From: Siderastrea radians
Lineage: Eukaryota; Cnidaria; Anthozoa; Scleractinia; Rhizangiidae
Length of the DNA stretch: 64,000 nucleotides
Assembly: GCA_964017195.1 (NCBI GenBank)
Contig: OZ024895.1
Coordinates: 26,887,875 to 26,951,874 of the forward strand
Reading direction: 5' to 3'
Program-made: the position numbers and the translations under genes
The notes under the pieces: model-generated
What the model saw: the letters and a program-made list of their open reading frames with translations, nothing else
What the model was told of the DNA's origin: nothing
The model's database searches: none
Part shown: one piece after another, positions 24,301 through 35,897 of the stretch
Numbering within the stretch: the first letter of the stretch is position 1
Layout: every line of letters starts with the position of its first letter

Positions 24301-26237
24301 AAACAGGACCCCGTCATCAGATGGCCAATACTTCCAAGAAAGCTCATCTCTGCGTGAAAGGCACCTAGCCGCACGATCACTTTGCGCAATTCACTGTTAG
24401 CTGGTTCCGTCTGTATTATGTTAAAGGCCTTTAATCACAGCGGCTGATCAAACGTGACGATGGGATTTGCAATACCGTGTTGCTTAGCATGCTCAGATAC
24501 AAAGTGCAGGGTGGAAGAGACACATGTAACATCGCTGGGATTCATATCGATCATAGGAAGGAACATAACAGATGACTTGCCCTGGTGTCTTCCTTGGTGA
24601 ACAGATTGCATCAAGCCGCTCCAAGATGGGCGTGGGGTGCCAAACAGTAGTGACGTCTTCCACAGGATGTCGAGGTTAGCAGTAGGGTGTTCCGCTCTTA
24701 CAAGAACCGAGTATTCATATTTGATCTCCACGTTCACCTATCGGGGCCCACATGGATGTATTTCTACCCTTCCAGTTGTCGAGATTTCTTCTGAAGTAAC
24801 TTTGTGTGGAGCGACGTTACGACTGTGTTTGGTGCCAGGTGTTACGACTGTAATCACGCCCATACCGTGGAACTTGTCATGCCCGTCGAGAGTCCTGGTG
24901 TTGTGGTCAACATTGTCGGCCGCGTACTGGACAAACTCGCCATTAAAAGAAAGTATATTAGTTCCTTGGCCAAGTGCGGCATTCTGATTGAACATTTGTA
25001 CTTCCTAGTATGATGAACAAAATCCGTGGTGATGCAAGGTGTCAATAAGGAAGCGCGAGGCGACTTTTTTATGGTGCAATTGAACCGCAAGCCCGATCTG
25101 TGGAGGTGCGATAACTACTCGTGGCCGCGCACCTTGGACAATAGCCTGCCCGATTGATGCTACCTTCAGTAAGTTATTTTTCTTGGAGACAAGGACCTCC
25201 AGAAACGTTGAAAGTGAAGCGGAAAGATAGCGGAAATGTGATTCGGCATCGGTGGCTATCGAGGGGTAGCTGTCACCTGATGTCGCGATTGATTTGAGGT
25301 CGTTTTTAATCAGCTTAGCTGCTGTTTTGATGACGTTCATTTGTTGTTCTTTGATATCTACGTCATCTTGACGCTTGTGAAACTCTTGTAAAATTGCAGT
25401 AGCAGTGGTTCTGAAAGTTACAACGTTCGGCTTACCGTTAATATCCGTTATTATGATCTTATCTTTAAAGTATTCCAAAAGTTTGGTTTTCATGTGCAGC
25501 CGTCCGTAAGCTTCTCTCTCCGTATCACTCAAATATTCTTTCATTTTCTCCACAAGATCACATACTGTTATCTGCTCGTCGTCATTCTCTTCAAGAAACT
25601 TCGTAACTTTTACAAAAGCCTGGGGTTCTTTTCATTTTGGGGACGACCGACTTTCCTCTTTTTTACGGCAGGTAGCTCGTCCGCCTCATAAACTGGAGGT
25701 AATTGCCTCTTTGTGCGGAAGTTCACATTGCAGTTTTGGTGGTAAACCGCGTCAGCTGCAGGCAGATCGTGCACATTCATAAGCCTAGCTCTTATCGTTT
25801 CCGACCACTCGACCTCTCCGTCGTTCCTTTCTGAACAATTTTTCAATATCGCGTCTTTTGTTTCAATTGTCGTAACCCTGAATGCTTCCCCCAATCTTTT
25901 TCTCTTCGAATTTGACCCGAATTCAACTTTGGTTCCACAAAAGAAACAATCAGTCCTGAAGGAGAAACCTTGTTTTGCTTTGCGAGTTAGGTAGCAACGA
26001 CCACTAGTTGTTTCAGAAGAAACAACTTTTTTAGCTCGCTCGATGTTGCTAGGAAGACAGTACTCTCCCCGGCAGTTCTGATGCACCTGCTGGCCAGGGA
26101 CTGTACTAATTAATGGTATCATTCCTCTCTACGCTCACCCGGTTTATCCCTTCGCTTCCCTTTTCTCTAAGAGTTACGACGTCGTCCTCGCCATCGAGAC
26201 TTTTATTACAAATAGCACAATTCACTGTTTTATCCAT
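21358..26237 (-). pseudogene. Intron-containing pseudogene of a multi-copy family with Cys-rich tail
   Basis: The ATG at 26237-26235 opens MDKTVNCAICNKSL, a CxxC that with HQNCRGEYC forms a zinc-binding N-terminal module. A helical region follows (25553-25005), then FLIDTLHHHGF, DILWKTSLLFGTPRPSW and LPMIDMNPSD blocks, an ERTANWELHLKALTRMLPYL region (23455-22610), a VFDGYD block and DDTDLLVLL. It ends with a 10-Cys tail (21510-21390; CxC-x3-C-x4-CxC...). Three introns keep GT/AG and a constant phase 1: exons end at about 24130, 23959 and 23770 and restart after CATAG, TTTCAG and TTGCAG. In-frame stops are at 25005, 24738, 24435, 23510, 22204, 22060 and 21940; frameshifts lie near 26100, 25625, 22660 and 22275. 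I remember this as a large uncharacterised cnidarian family. DDTDLLVLL resembles acidic motifs of PIN/FEN-like nucleases (inference). Confidence 0.8.
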
Positions 26238-28363
26238 GTTGGAAATCTTTGTCTGAAATTATAGGCAAATCGAAACTTGTTAACTACAAAAAGCCAACGA
26301 TGAGGGCACAAATGAGATTTTAGCTGGCTTTTTTGATTGTTTGTTGAAAAAGTTTGGTTTTCTTCTCGCCGAAATTGTGTCTTCAATGAGAAATAAATTT
26401 CAGTCAAATTGATCTGTGTCAAAGCCCCTTAATCGTTCGCATAAATGACATTTTTAGGAAGGGTTTTCACTCAGTGATTTTTAAATTATCCTTCCTTTTT
26501 TGTATAGTTAAGATATCTTCAATCACGTGATTTTCTTTTAACTTTCCAAACTGAGAGTTTAATAGTAAATGAAATTCCGTCAGCATATTTGAGGGGATTT
26601 TCCCTTGACTAAAACGTTTTCAAATTGAACCAAATTAAAATGGAAAATGTGGGAGCTTTTGCGAAAATTTTTGCCAATGTCATACAGTTTGGAGCGATTC
26701 CTGGACAAGAAAAATAGGAGGAATTGACGAATGGGTTAAGTTTGTGGCAAAACAAGAATATCACACCAAGCACGAAGCGGTGAGTGCAAGATGGGTTTTT
26801 CACCGAGGTAAAATTCATTTTGGAAGCCACTACTCAAGTCAATCGAATTTTTCTTGAATTGAAAAACCTTAAAACATGACATTACTGTTTCTTTCAGTGT
26901 AAAATTTTCCTTTTCAAATTCTAACTTCGCTCGTGCAAGACACAATTCTTCGCTAAATACTTCACTCAAATAGCCAAACATCGTGGACATTTTCTGCAGG
27001 CTTTGCGTGTTTTTGCTGATTTAAGAATCTTATATGGAAGAATTATTTTATTTAATCGATATATAAATGGACTTACCCAGGGAGGAAACACAAGAAATTC
27101 TCTCCGTCTTTGGTAGCCCATGCTGCACGTGCCTTTAAACTGAAGCAACACAAGAGACGGTACACGCAGCCTCGTTTCCATGCTGCACAGTATAGGGCTC
27201 TAAAAAAACTGGTTTTTCGTCAACGTCCCCCGCTCAGATTTTCGGAGACTTTTGATATGTTCAGTCGGGGGAACAAGTGCCATTTGATGCCGAAATCTCG
27301 TTTCTACCATCTTTTCTCCGAGAAAAGACTGAGCCCGCGATTTTCGGCATTTGGCCAGTGGGCTACTCAGGGCTTCGATCACCTCGAGTGAAATACCAAA
27401 AAGGGCTCCATTTCTAAAACTATTTAACGTGAGGACCAGTTTATTCTGTTGCTTCGAAAAGCAGCTACTCTCAACTTGGAAGAAAAAGCACAGACCGTTA
27501 AAAAATATTTATCAGGACAAACTACGCGCTCGCTATTAAATTTGGGTGACATCTATTTTAAGAACTGTTTGTGACGGGTCGCCGAGTACAGGTATAAAGA
27601 GCCAATATTATAAGTCGGCTGGACAAGTGGTCTCTGAAATATCTTGAGCGTGGAAAGGATGGGGAAACTGACTAGCTCTCAAGAAACAAGAAAACGACAA
27701 CGATTTCGCCGTCGTGCTATTACTAAATCCGTGCGTAATCCTTTGTTTAGACCCGACTGATTGATATGCTTTATTATGGATTCAGATTTGGATTATTATT
27801 CTTTTTCAATTTTCCACTTTATCACCATTACAGTCTTGATAATGGTGTCAGCGATATCAAAACGCTGTCTCATCTTGTTTTAATTGTTGTATTTATGGCA
27901 AAATGCTTGACCAAATGAGCAGTAGTTTGTCTTGAAACCAAGAATTATGAAGGCTAGAACCGTGTAATAACACTTCAGTTTCGAGTCGGAATTTGTGGGT
28001 TTCTCAGTCGGTTGTTCAATGTGAATTCCTTCTGAGCTTGAATAATAAAGAATTACAGATGTGCTTGTCTTGGAAGACGTTTCTCAGTGGGTCATAAACG
28101 AAGTCAGTAATGCTAACAAACAGTTGAGAACTTGACGAGAAGAATCAATACAACATGCGGACCGCTGAGGAAACAGCAAGTTTTGCTCTTGTTTTTGGTT
28201 CAAATAAAAAAGCGCGTTGTTTCAGCAGTTTTTTTCTAGTAGAAAATTAACCTGGATCAGAATAGTGGTCATTGGGAATAACACAGACTTAATAAGGCTT
28301 TTAAAGCTTTGAAAATGGAGAATTGCTTTGTTCTCCGCCCGGCAAGTGCAAGAAGACTTTCAT
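26238..28363. other. No gene supported
   Basis: Region upstream of the pseudogene start, probably including its old promoter. 27100-27400 has higher GC and a TGCCGAAATCTCG/CGCGATTTTCGGCAT inverted motif (27287-27345), which suggests a repeat. 27800-27880 resembles a Penelope terminal hairpin. No exon is recognised. Confidence 0.35.
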
Positions 28364-30210
28364 GCAATCATATGGAAAGCCATAACTTTCTTATGTAATC
28401 AGTGATCTGTAGATGATGATGTTTTATCGTGATGTGGTGTAGTTTTGTCACGTTGTACTTTAATTGCATTGTTACGTATTGTGGATTTGTCATTACGTTA
28501 TGAGGTTTCATCATTATGTCTTGTGGCGTTGTCTTTACGTGACGAGGTTCCGTCATTGTGTGATGCGGAGTTATCATTATGTGGTGTGGTTATTTCTTTA
28601 TGTGGTGCGGTTTCATCATTATGTGGTGGTGGGGTTATTCGATAACGTGTTGTAATCTTGTAATTCTATGATGTGGTTACTTTATTATGTGATGCAGTTC
28701 CTTCTTTATGTGGTTAACGCGTTATGTGATGTGGTTTCACCTTTCTGTTATGTGGTTTTCTTTATGAAGCAAGGTCACTTTCACTTCCGGTGTCAAACTA
28801 TTACCCAGGCTTTACCATGTTTACTCATCCTGAAGAACCGGCTTTTTTGAATCTCTCTGCTTTGTATACGTTAGTATCCCGGGTTAGTATCCAAGAACGT
28901 CGTTTCTGTTTCTGATATTTCAGCCGTAATTTTGATTGAATGGTGGTGTTTATTTGCTTGCTCAGTGAACTTAGTTATTTCCTCTCTCTAGTGCTACCGT
29001 TCTAGAGTGAAAAAACGTCATCGATGAAACGTTTATATACGAGCGGTTTTATCACGCTTTGGCGTCTGTTTCAACTTTCGCCATGAAAAAGTTGGCAAAG
29101 GCAAATGACATTTTAATATCCATGGCGGTGCCGTGTGGGCTGTTGATAGTTTTTTCCCATTAAAGTGGAAGGAATTTTCCTTATGATAAACCTTAGCGTT
29201 CGTTCTAGTAGTGACGTAAGGATGGGAATTTCTTTTTTATAAAGAGAGACGTATGTTCTGCATACGGTTTGGATCCCTTCTTCTTGTGGTATATTTGTAT
29301 ATAGGCTCGTAGCGTCCATTGAGACAAGTAACGCCTTCTCTGGTACCTTAGACTGTACTCTCTGAAACGGAAAGTAGCGATGTGATGTCCTTAATTTTGA
29401 AGCCCTCTTCCAGGTAGTTCTCTAAGACTGACTTTGAAATCAAATACTCAGGTGCGCCGCAACCTTGTGTTCGTGGTTTTTGTGGCGGTGTATAGCCGGC
29501 TTCCAAAGTTTAGACACTTTAACCTTAATTTCATCATTGTGTTTCGATGGTTCACCCCCAAACATTGCATTTGGTCGAAAGATAACTTGGATATTTGATC
29601 CAATGTCATCTTCACGTTGGATGTCCAAGGTGCACTTTTCAAGCACCTTTGCCAAATTCAATATCGCTTCTCACTCCCGCCATCTTTGCTTTACCTCTTA
29701 CCTTGGAAGTGTAGGCCTAATGGTATCGTTCAAAAAACTGGTTAAGCCGGTTCTTCAGGACGAGTAAAGCCTGGGTAATAGTTTGACACCGGAAGTGAAA
29801 GTGATATTGCTTCATAAAGAAAACCACATAACATAAAGATAAAACCACATCACATAACGCGTTAACCACATAAAGAAGGAACTGCACCACATAATAAAGT
29901 AACCACATCATATAATGACAAAATCACAGCACGTTATCGAATAACCTCACCACATAATGATGAAACCGCACCACATTACGAAATAACCACACCACATAAT
30001 GATAACTCCGCATCACACAATGACGGAACTTCGTCACGTAATGGCAAGGCCACATTACATAATGATGAAACCTCATAACGTAATGACAAAACCACAATAC
30101 ATAACAACGCAATTGAAGTACAAAGTGACAAAACTACACCACATCACGATTAAACGTCATCACCTACAGATCACTGATCACATAAGCAAGTTATGACTTT
30201 CCATACAATC
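28364..30210. repeat. 1.85-kb inverted repeat with minisatellite arms
   Basis: The left arm (28364-28860) and right arm (29715-30210) are reverse complements. Outer ends read CAATCATATGGAAAGYCATA and its inverse. Each arm holds about 12 diverged copies of a roughly 21-bp unit built on TTATGTGGTGYGGTTTCATC. Several frames stay open through the arms only because of this periodicity. The roughly 850-bp spacer contains Penelope-like RT debris on the minus strand. Confidence 0.82.
28990..29330 (-). pseudogene. Penelope-like element reverse transcriptase fragment
   Basis: From 29319 on the minus strand the frame reads MDATSLYTNIPQEEGIQTVC, the RT motif A region typical of Penelope-like elements (D-x-x-SLYTNIP). 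A helical block (LTSLLERTLRFIIRK) follows. After a frame break, FAFANFFMAKVET appears at about 29080-29050, as expected upstream of the YIDD motif. Just beyond (29456-29350, minus) is a helix-turn-helix-like segment, EGFKIKDITSLLSVSE, from a different transposon or integrase-type protein. Both are dead fragments. Confidence 0.72.
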
Positions 30211-30268
30211 AGCTGTTTTCCGCTCCGTGAGTCAACTTTTTCTTCAGGTTCTCGGCATGAATGTGAAT

Positions 30269-30547
30269 GTTTCTCCTTAGGTTCCTAGTCCAAAGTCCGA
30301 AAAAGTCCCAAATTCCCATTCACAAAATTCCGAGAAAAATGACAACACAACCGCAATTTTTTCTTTTCGGCGACCAACGCGCTTCTCCCCAAATCCGGGG
30401 ACTTTATCAGTTCACAACTGTCAAAATGTCAACAACATCAATCAACGCGCGCGCGAAACTTATAACCTCCGGTGAAATAGATTTCCGGTGCGATCTAACA
30501 ACAGACTCTTTCTTTACTAAATGGGGAGTAGAAAACAATCTTGAACA
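30269..30547 (-). repeat. BEL/Pao 3' LTR
   Basis: A 279-bp LTR with TGTT...AACA ends. It is homologous to 36393-36693 throughout, with a diverged middle (30385-30425 against 36510-36560). The plus-strand frame that starts in both LTRs (MFLLRFLVQSPKK) is a passenger, not a gene. Confidence 0.93.
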
Positions 30548-30560
30548 TTTTCCCCCTCCT
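30548..30560 (-). other. Polypurine tract of the BEL/Pao element
   Basis: On the element strand AGGAGGGGGAAAA lies directly against the start of the 3' LTR, which is where the plus-strand primer is expected. Confidence 0.85.
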
Positions 30561-30702
30561 GGATTTGTAATATTTGAAAATCCAACAACAAATGAATCAA
30601 ACTTCGTAACAAAATGAACAGAACACGATTCAAATGTTCTTATAAGTGTTCATAGCCTGTGAATAAGCGTAACTTGCTAACGTCATTGTTCAGTCTGCTC
30701 AC

Positions 30703-31152
30703 TTAAAGTACTTCAGCTTCCAAAGGTGAGAGTCTCGTAATTGGTCGTCGCTTCACAACTCCTCTACTTCTCACATCTACCACTCTGACTAGTCCGTCCT
30801 GTCCTGGATAAACTGCCTCGATCCGTCCGATCTTCCAGTCCCGCCTTGGTGCGTCCGGCTCAATCACTAAAACAACGTCTCCCATTTTGAGGTTCTCTGT
30901 AGGTAGGAACCATTTGTGGCGGGAGCCAATGGTTGGTAGATACTCCCGCATCCAGCGATTCCATACTCCGCGGATCAGCTCCTGCACTCGTCTCCATCGT
31001 TTGCGTACATTGCTCGCTGTTGTGTCAACTGTCTCTGAAGCCAATTCACCGCCCATGTGTCCAATTAAGAAATGGTTTGGGGTTAACACAGGTTCATCAT
31101 TGACCGAAGTTAGGGGTCTGGAATTCAACAAACTCTCCACTCCTGTAAACAC
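30703..31152 (-). pseudogene. BEL/Pao integrase C-terminal part with DUF5641 domain
   Basis: Reads GVESLLNSRPLT, then LTPNHFLIGHM, WRRVQELIRGVWNRWMREYL, and MGDVVLVIEPDAPRRDWKIG followed by RIEAVYPGQDG. These are the hallmarks of the DUF5641 tail after BEL/Pao integrases. It is in the same frame as 31156-31773 but cut from it by a TAA at 31158-31156. Confidence 0.88.
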
Positions 31153-31155
31153 TGT

Positions 31156-31773
31156 TTATAGTTCCTCGTCGTTATCATCTGCTTCGCTCAAAACTGCATA
31201 AATTGCTCTCTTGGCCGACTTTATCATCCTTTCAAATACACCACCGAAGTGTGGTGCTCCTGGTGGATTGAACTGCCAATTAAGTCCTTGATTGGAAGTC
31301 AGTCTTTGAAGTTTATCATGGTCCATGTTCTTTACCAAGTCCTTGATCTCACGAGCTGCTCCAACATAATTGGTTCCGTTATCACTGAGCATTAATTTGG
31401 GCCATCCTCTTCGGGCCACCATGCGTGTCAGCGCATTCAAGAAGGCATCGGTTTCCAGTGATGAAGCCATTTCTAAATGACAACAGTGTGTCTGCAAACA
31501 CACAAATAGACAGAGATAGCGTTTCACCCGTGGCCTTCCTCTTCCTTGAGTCGTGTAGAACGGTCCTGCAAAATCTGTTGCACAATTGGTAAATGGCTTC
31601 ATGGTAGCTTCTAATCGTATGGTAGGTAGAGGAGCCATTTGCTGTGTAGCTGGTTTACCTCTGAATCGTCTCCGACACTCAGGACATTCTTTGATAAATT
31701 TCTTTACTGTTTCTCTTCCATGCACCACCACGTACTTCTCACGAAGATGATTTAGTGTGTAATTCAAGCCCAT
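31156..31773 (-). pseudogene. BEL/Pao integrase catalytic core
   Basis: Contains the end of an HHCC zinc module (CPECRRRF, about residue 30) and a complete D,D-35-E set: D67 in CATDFAGPF, D131 in LSDNGTNY and E181 in FGGVFERM. The catalytic residues are intact, but the frame is disconnected upstream by a frameshift near 31880-31900 and ends at a TAA. The integrase would have inserted retroelement cDNA. Confidence 0.9.
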
Positions 31774-31808
31774 TTCATGTCCTTCGGTCTCGTGATGATA
31801 TTTTACAA

Positions 31809-32300
31809 TCAGTTCCGTAACAGGATGCTTCTTTGGTAGAATGATTGGATACTTCGTTTCGTCAGGTAGATCATTAGAATATCGGAGTTTGTATTCGATC
31901 GCAGGATACCATCAGTAGCCATCGGTGTATAAGTGAGAATAGAACTCTTCTTGGGAAGCCCTTTTCCGCAGACTAATGCCTTGATTTCTTCAGTAAATGC
32001 GTCATGCTGTGCTTCACTGATGATCTGTTCTTCCGTTCTCTTCAATTCATCGTGTGTTAGCTCTCCGGTGGCGCGCTGTTCAACGGGTTTGTGGCAATTG
32101 TCGATGAATCTGTAAACCCAACTTCGTACTCGTACCAGAGAAATTCCAATTTCAAGCTTGATTCTTGGCTTTGTCCTGTACCATTTGGAAAAACGGGTAG
32201 GATCCAGCCGCCACTGATTTCCTTTTTGATTGCTGGTCACAAAACTGTTTAGGTTGTCTTGTTGCGGATGATCTGTTCGTTTACGGACTTCAGCTTTCAC
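31809..32300 (-). pseudogene. BEL/Pao pol segment between RNase H and integrase
   Basis: Reads WRLDPTRFSKW, RVRSWVYRFIDNC, GELTHDELKRTEEQII and a KALVCGKGLPKKSSI block, the linker that precedes the integrase zinc module in BEL/Pao Pol. It lies in a different frame from both neighbours, so at least two indels have occurred (about 32300-32480 and about 31890). Confidence 0.82.
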
Positions 32301-32404
32301 CTCTTCAAGTGTTTATGCAGTAGCTCCTGTGAACCCGCGCTCTGGCCAGTTCTCATTTGTTTGGATCAGAAAGGCTGGTCCGCGCCACCAGCATTCGTTA
32401 TCCA

Positions 32405-34693
32405 TCAACTCCTCAACGGTTCATCCTCGCGTACCATAGTCAGCTGGATTGAACTTTCCAGGAACGTAACGCCATTGGTCAGGTTGGAATCTTCGTGTAT
32501 CTCTCCTACTCGATGTGCAACAAAAGGCTTGAAGTTTCGAGTTTGACCATGAATCCAATACCCGACGTTACAGCTATCAACCCAGTATGTTGCTTTGTTT
32601 CGTTGAACTCCAAGAGCCTCACACACTTGTTTGGTTAACCGCAAACCAATGACTGCTCCCATAAGCTCCAAACGGGGAATACTTAGTGCCTTGAGTGGTG
32701 CCAACCTTGATTTTGCTGTGATCAAACGTGTGCCAATGGATCCGTCTTCAAACTCGTATCGGGCGTAAACAGCTGCTGCATAAGCTTTCTCAGACGCTTC
32801 AGTAAACGTGTGAATTGTCAACCGTTCTTCTTTGCTGTGGGAATCCTTAAGGCACCGCGGAATCTTGTTTTTTGCGAGATCGGGTAACTCTCCAAACCAC
32901 GTCTTCCATTTGTTCGCTAGCTGAAACGGCAGAACTTCATCCCACGTTACAGTTTCTGTCCACGCTTCCTGCATCAGCAATTTTCCTCTTACGGTGAACG
33001 GTGAGAGAAATCCGAGGGGATCAAAGATCGTGGCTGTTTTCTTTAACACGTTTCTTTTGGTAAATACGAACCCGTCTGGCGGGGCTGAATACTGGAACGA
33101 GAATTTGTCTTCCTGTGCAATCCACAAAACGCCTAACGTCTTTGTTACTTGGAACTCCGTCTTGCTCAAGTCGATTTCAGCGGCTCGGTCCTGGTCTGGG
33201 ATATCTTCGATTACTTCAGGTCGATGTGAGATCCACTTTCGAACATGGAATCCAGCCATGTGTCCTAGCTCAGTAATCTGCTTCCTCATCGACTTGGCTT
33301 CTTCCACACTCTTAACGGACGGCATCAGGTCATCCATATAGCAACTATTTTGCACTGCTTCCGCCGCCAAAGGATACAGATCTTTATGATCACGTGCGTG
33401 TTGTTGCCAAACGTACTGAGCACAAAACGGACAGTAGCATCCACCAAATATAAATCGTTGAAACTGGTACGTTTCTGGCTGCCTACTTGGGTCGAGATCT
33501 CGCCATAAGAATCTGTGGAAAGGTCGGTCCTCAGCCTGCAATACCAACTGATGATACATCTGGCTGACCTCACCAACCAGGGCCACTAACTCCTTTCTGA
33601 ATCTTACCAGTATGTCAGAGATGTTACTTTGTAACTTGGGGCCTGGTAAAGTTTCCGTGTTAAGACTTCTTCCTTGGTAGGTGGCTGAGGCGTCAAACAC
33701 GATCCTGACTTTTGTTGTGGACCTGTCAGGCCGCACAACTGGAAAATGAGGAAGTAACCATTCAGAAGTGGGTGACGGTTCGTCTAGCGGAACTCGACGA
33801 ATGTACTTCTTCTCCAAATACTCTTTGATAATCTTCTGATAAGACTCTGCTATTTCCGGGTTCTTTGCCAGTTTTCGCTCGGTTGATTCTAGGCGTTTCT
33901 CAGCTAACGGCCTGTTGTTTGGAAGACTTGGTCGGTCGTCCCGCCACGGAACAGCTACTACATAACGATCATTCTCGAACATCATAGACTTGCTCACCTT
34001 ACGCCAAGCAGATGATTCATCAGGAGTCATCACTGGCCTAGGAGGCGTAATCCCCATTGTCTCCAGATCCCAAAATCGCTTCAAAATTGCATTCAAGTCA
34101 TCTGGCTGTTCCGCCATTGGTACCACCTCACCAAACTGCTGCATGCGAAAGGTATGACACAAACTGGTGATGTGATTTGCTCTTGTGCTCTCCATATTTA
34201 TCCTGCCCACTGCAGTCCACCCTAGAGGACAAAGTCGTGCACACGGCTCTCCGACTCCACCAATCACTTTATTCTTGGGGTACATCAAATTGTAGTTATC
34301 AGTCCCGAGCAACACATCAATCTTCCCACTGTTAGCAAGCTTCGGGAATGGTATTTCCTGCAAATGGTTCCATTTGCCCTTTATCTTGACCCAGTCAACT
34401 GCCTTCATCCCACCACAAATCTTTTCAGAGGTCTGTGCAATCTGTGCAACAATCTTAGCATCCACAATCCCATCAACACTCTCTAATCCAATAATAAACT
34501 TCATTGAAGGAAAACTAACTTGCTGATCATTAGCAACGTTCACAGTTATCAACTCCTTTTCCCCTTTGACACCGAGCTCCTCAACTACGTCTTCATTCAC
34601 GTATGTAGTATCACTTCCTTCATCTAAGAAACAGTTTACAAGTAATCTCTTCTTACCATGTTTCAAAACTACTGGAACAGTTCGTAGCGCCAC
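32405..34693 (-). pseudogene. BEL/Pao pol: protease, reverse transcriptase, RNase H
   Basis: The 762-codon frame begins with a retropepsin-like DEGSDTTYV (residue 24; DUF1758). RT spans about 215-480: IVFDASATYQGRSLN (332), motif A VGEVSQMYHQ (374), FIFGGCYCPFCAQY (414) and CYMDDLM (451-457). The A17-type region follows (TKTLGVLWIAQEDKFSF), then RNase H (HTFTEASEKAYAAAVYARY, LELMGAVIGL, WVDSCNVGYW). Two catalytic aspartates appear as glutamate: E375 in RT motif A and E632 in RNase H. The frame is lost after about residue 737. It is in the same frame as Gag, separated only by one UAG (34708-34706). Confidence 0.93.
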
Positions 34694-34705
34694 CTTTTCT
34701 GCCTC

Positions 34706-35890
34706 CTATATCTTGAGCGAAGTTGAGTTAGTGTTAGCATCCCCCTCCGTAGTATGTCCACTCCCTTGTTCTTGGGTTCCATTTGCAAGGGCGTTATCAT
34801 TTCTCCTTGGTGGGACTTCCTGTCTCTCTTGTTTTGTTCTGGTTAACTGATGCTGGCTTGACTGAGGCTGGGATCCCTGTGGTCGAGACTGAGGGAGAGT
34901 TCCAGTTTGGTTACCATGTAATAGTTGGTTGTGTCTGTCCCTGCAAACATCGATATTACACACTCTACTTCTAGGACATTCTCCGCCAAGATGATCATCA
35001 CCCAAACACCTGTAACAGAGTCCTAACTTCTTCGCAGTACCCCATTTCTCCTGAATACTTCTACTCTTAAACACATCGCAACTCCAGATGGCATGGTCTG
35101 CACCACAAACCTTGCATGACCCTTTCTTTTTGTTAGCAACTTGGTTGGTTCCAAAGGATTTACTCCTTCTCTCGTGTGATTTCCAGTTGGAATTTCCTGA
35201 CTTTAAACCATGTTTAACTTCAGTGGCCTGAATCTGGTATTCAGCCTCCTCGGCAGTCCAATCTTTGAGTATAACAAGCGACTCAACCTTTTCATTTTCC
35301 TTCACCCATCGATAATATTGGGCCAGTAATTTCTCAGGCAGTTTCTCTAGAATAATGGTGTACAAAGTTCCTGCTTCTAAGTCCGCCGCTCGATTGTTTT
35401 CCTGTAAATTAATCACTGCCCGCTCCAGCATGTCTGCGAATTTCTCTAATTCTTGGGGATTTTCTTCTCTAAGCGGTCTCATTTTGAGTAACTCTTCTAC
35501 ACGACACTGGATTTCCCGTCTATTTCCTCCGTATTTCCTCACTAACCTCGATTTGGCCGCTTCATAAGCAGCCTCAGAATATCCCAAACCTTTAATCGTT
35601 TCTAAGGCTTCGCCTGCCAAACATGCCTCCAATCTCAACATTTTGAACTGAGCAGACAACGCAGTTGCATCCACGCAACTCGTAAACGTTGCATTCCAGT
35701 GTTGAAATTCAGTTTTGTTCCCACTAAATGTTGGAATACGAATTCTTTCCAGGTTTCTTTCCCCACTATCCCCATTTCTATTCGGCAAACTGGTGTCAGA
35801 ATTAGCTGAGTAATCTTGTGGACTTACCGTCGGAATGCTCTGTGTAACTGAAGTTAGGACACGACGAGCGGCGCTAGCTTCTCTTTCCAT
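34706..35890 (-). pseudogene. BEL/Pao Gag
   Basis: 394 codons. The DUF1759-type Gag core runs about 45-200 (RIPTFSGNKTEFQHWNATF, YGGNRREIQCRVEELL). Three Cys/His clusters follow: CKVCGADHAIWSC (259-271), CYRCLGDDHLGGEC (292-305) and a CNIDVCRDRH...H cluster (311-325). A Gln/Ser/Thr-rich tail ends at UAG. Downstream codons continue in the same frame into the protease. The protein would package element RNA. The start is an ATG right after the leader ORF, but in another frame, so the true N-terminus may be the leader ORF with a frameshift. Confidence 0.92.
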
Positions 35891-35897
35891 TCTCTCG

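Noticed and set aside
24430..25010. Stop-codon reassignment or editing to explain repeated UAG/UGA in the Cys-tailed gene
   Set aside because: Frameshifts and a UAA stop occur in the same gene, and the two host genes use normal stops elsewhere; simple pseudogene decay is sufficient.
28368..28655. Open frames rich in Met, His and Tyr in the inverted repeat arms
   Set aside because: They are read through a roughly 21-bp minisatellite, whose length, a multiple of three, keeps frames open.
30267..30617. 116-codon ORF starting MFLLRFLVQSPKK, with a matching one at 36392
   Set aside because: Both lie in the LTRs on the strand opposite to the element; the similarity is LTR homology.
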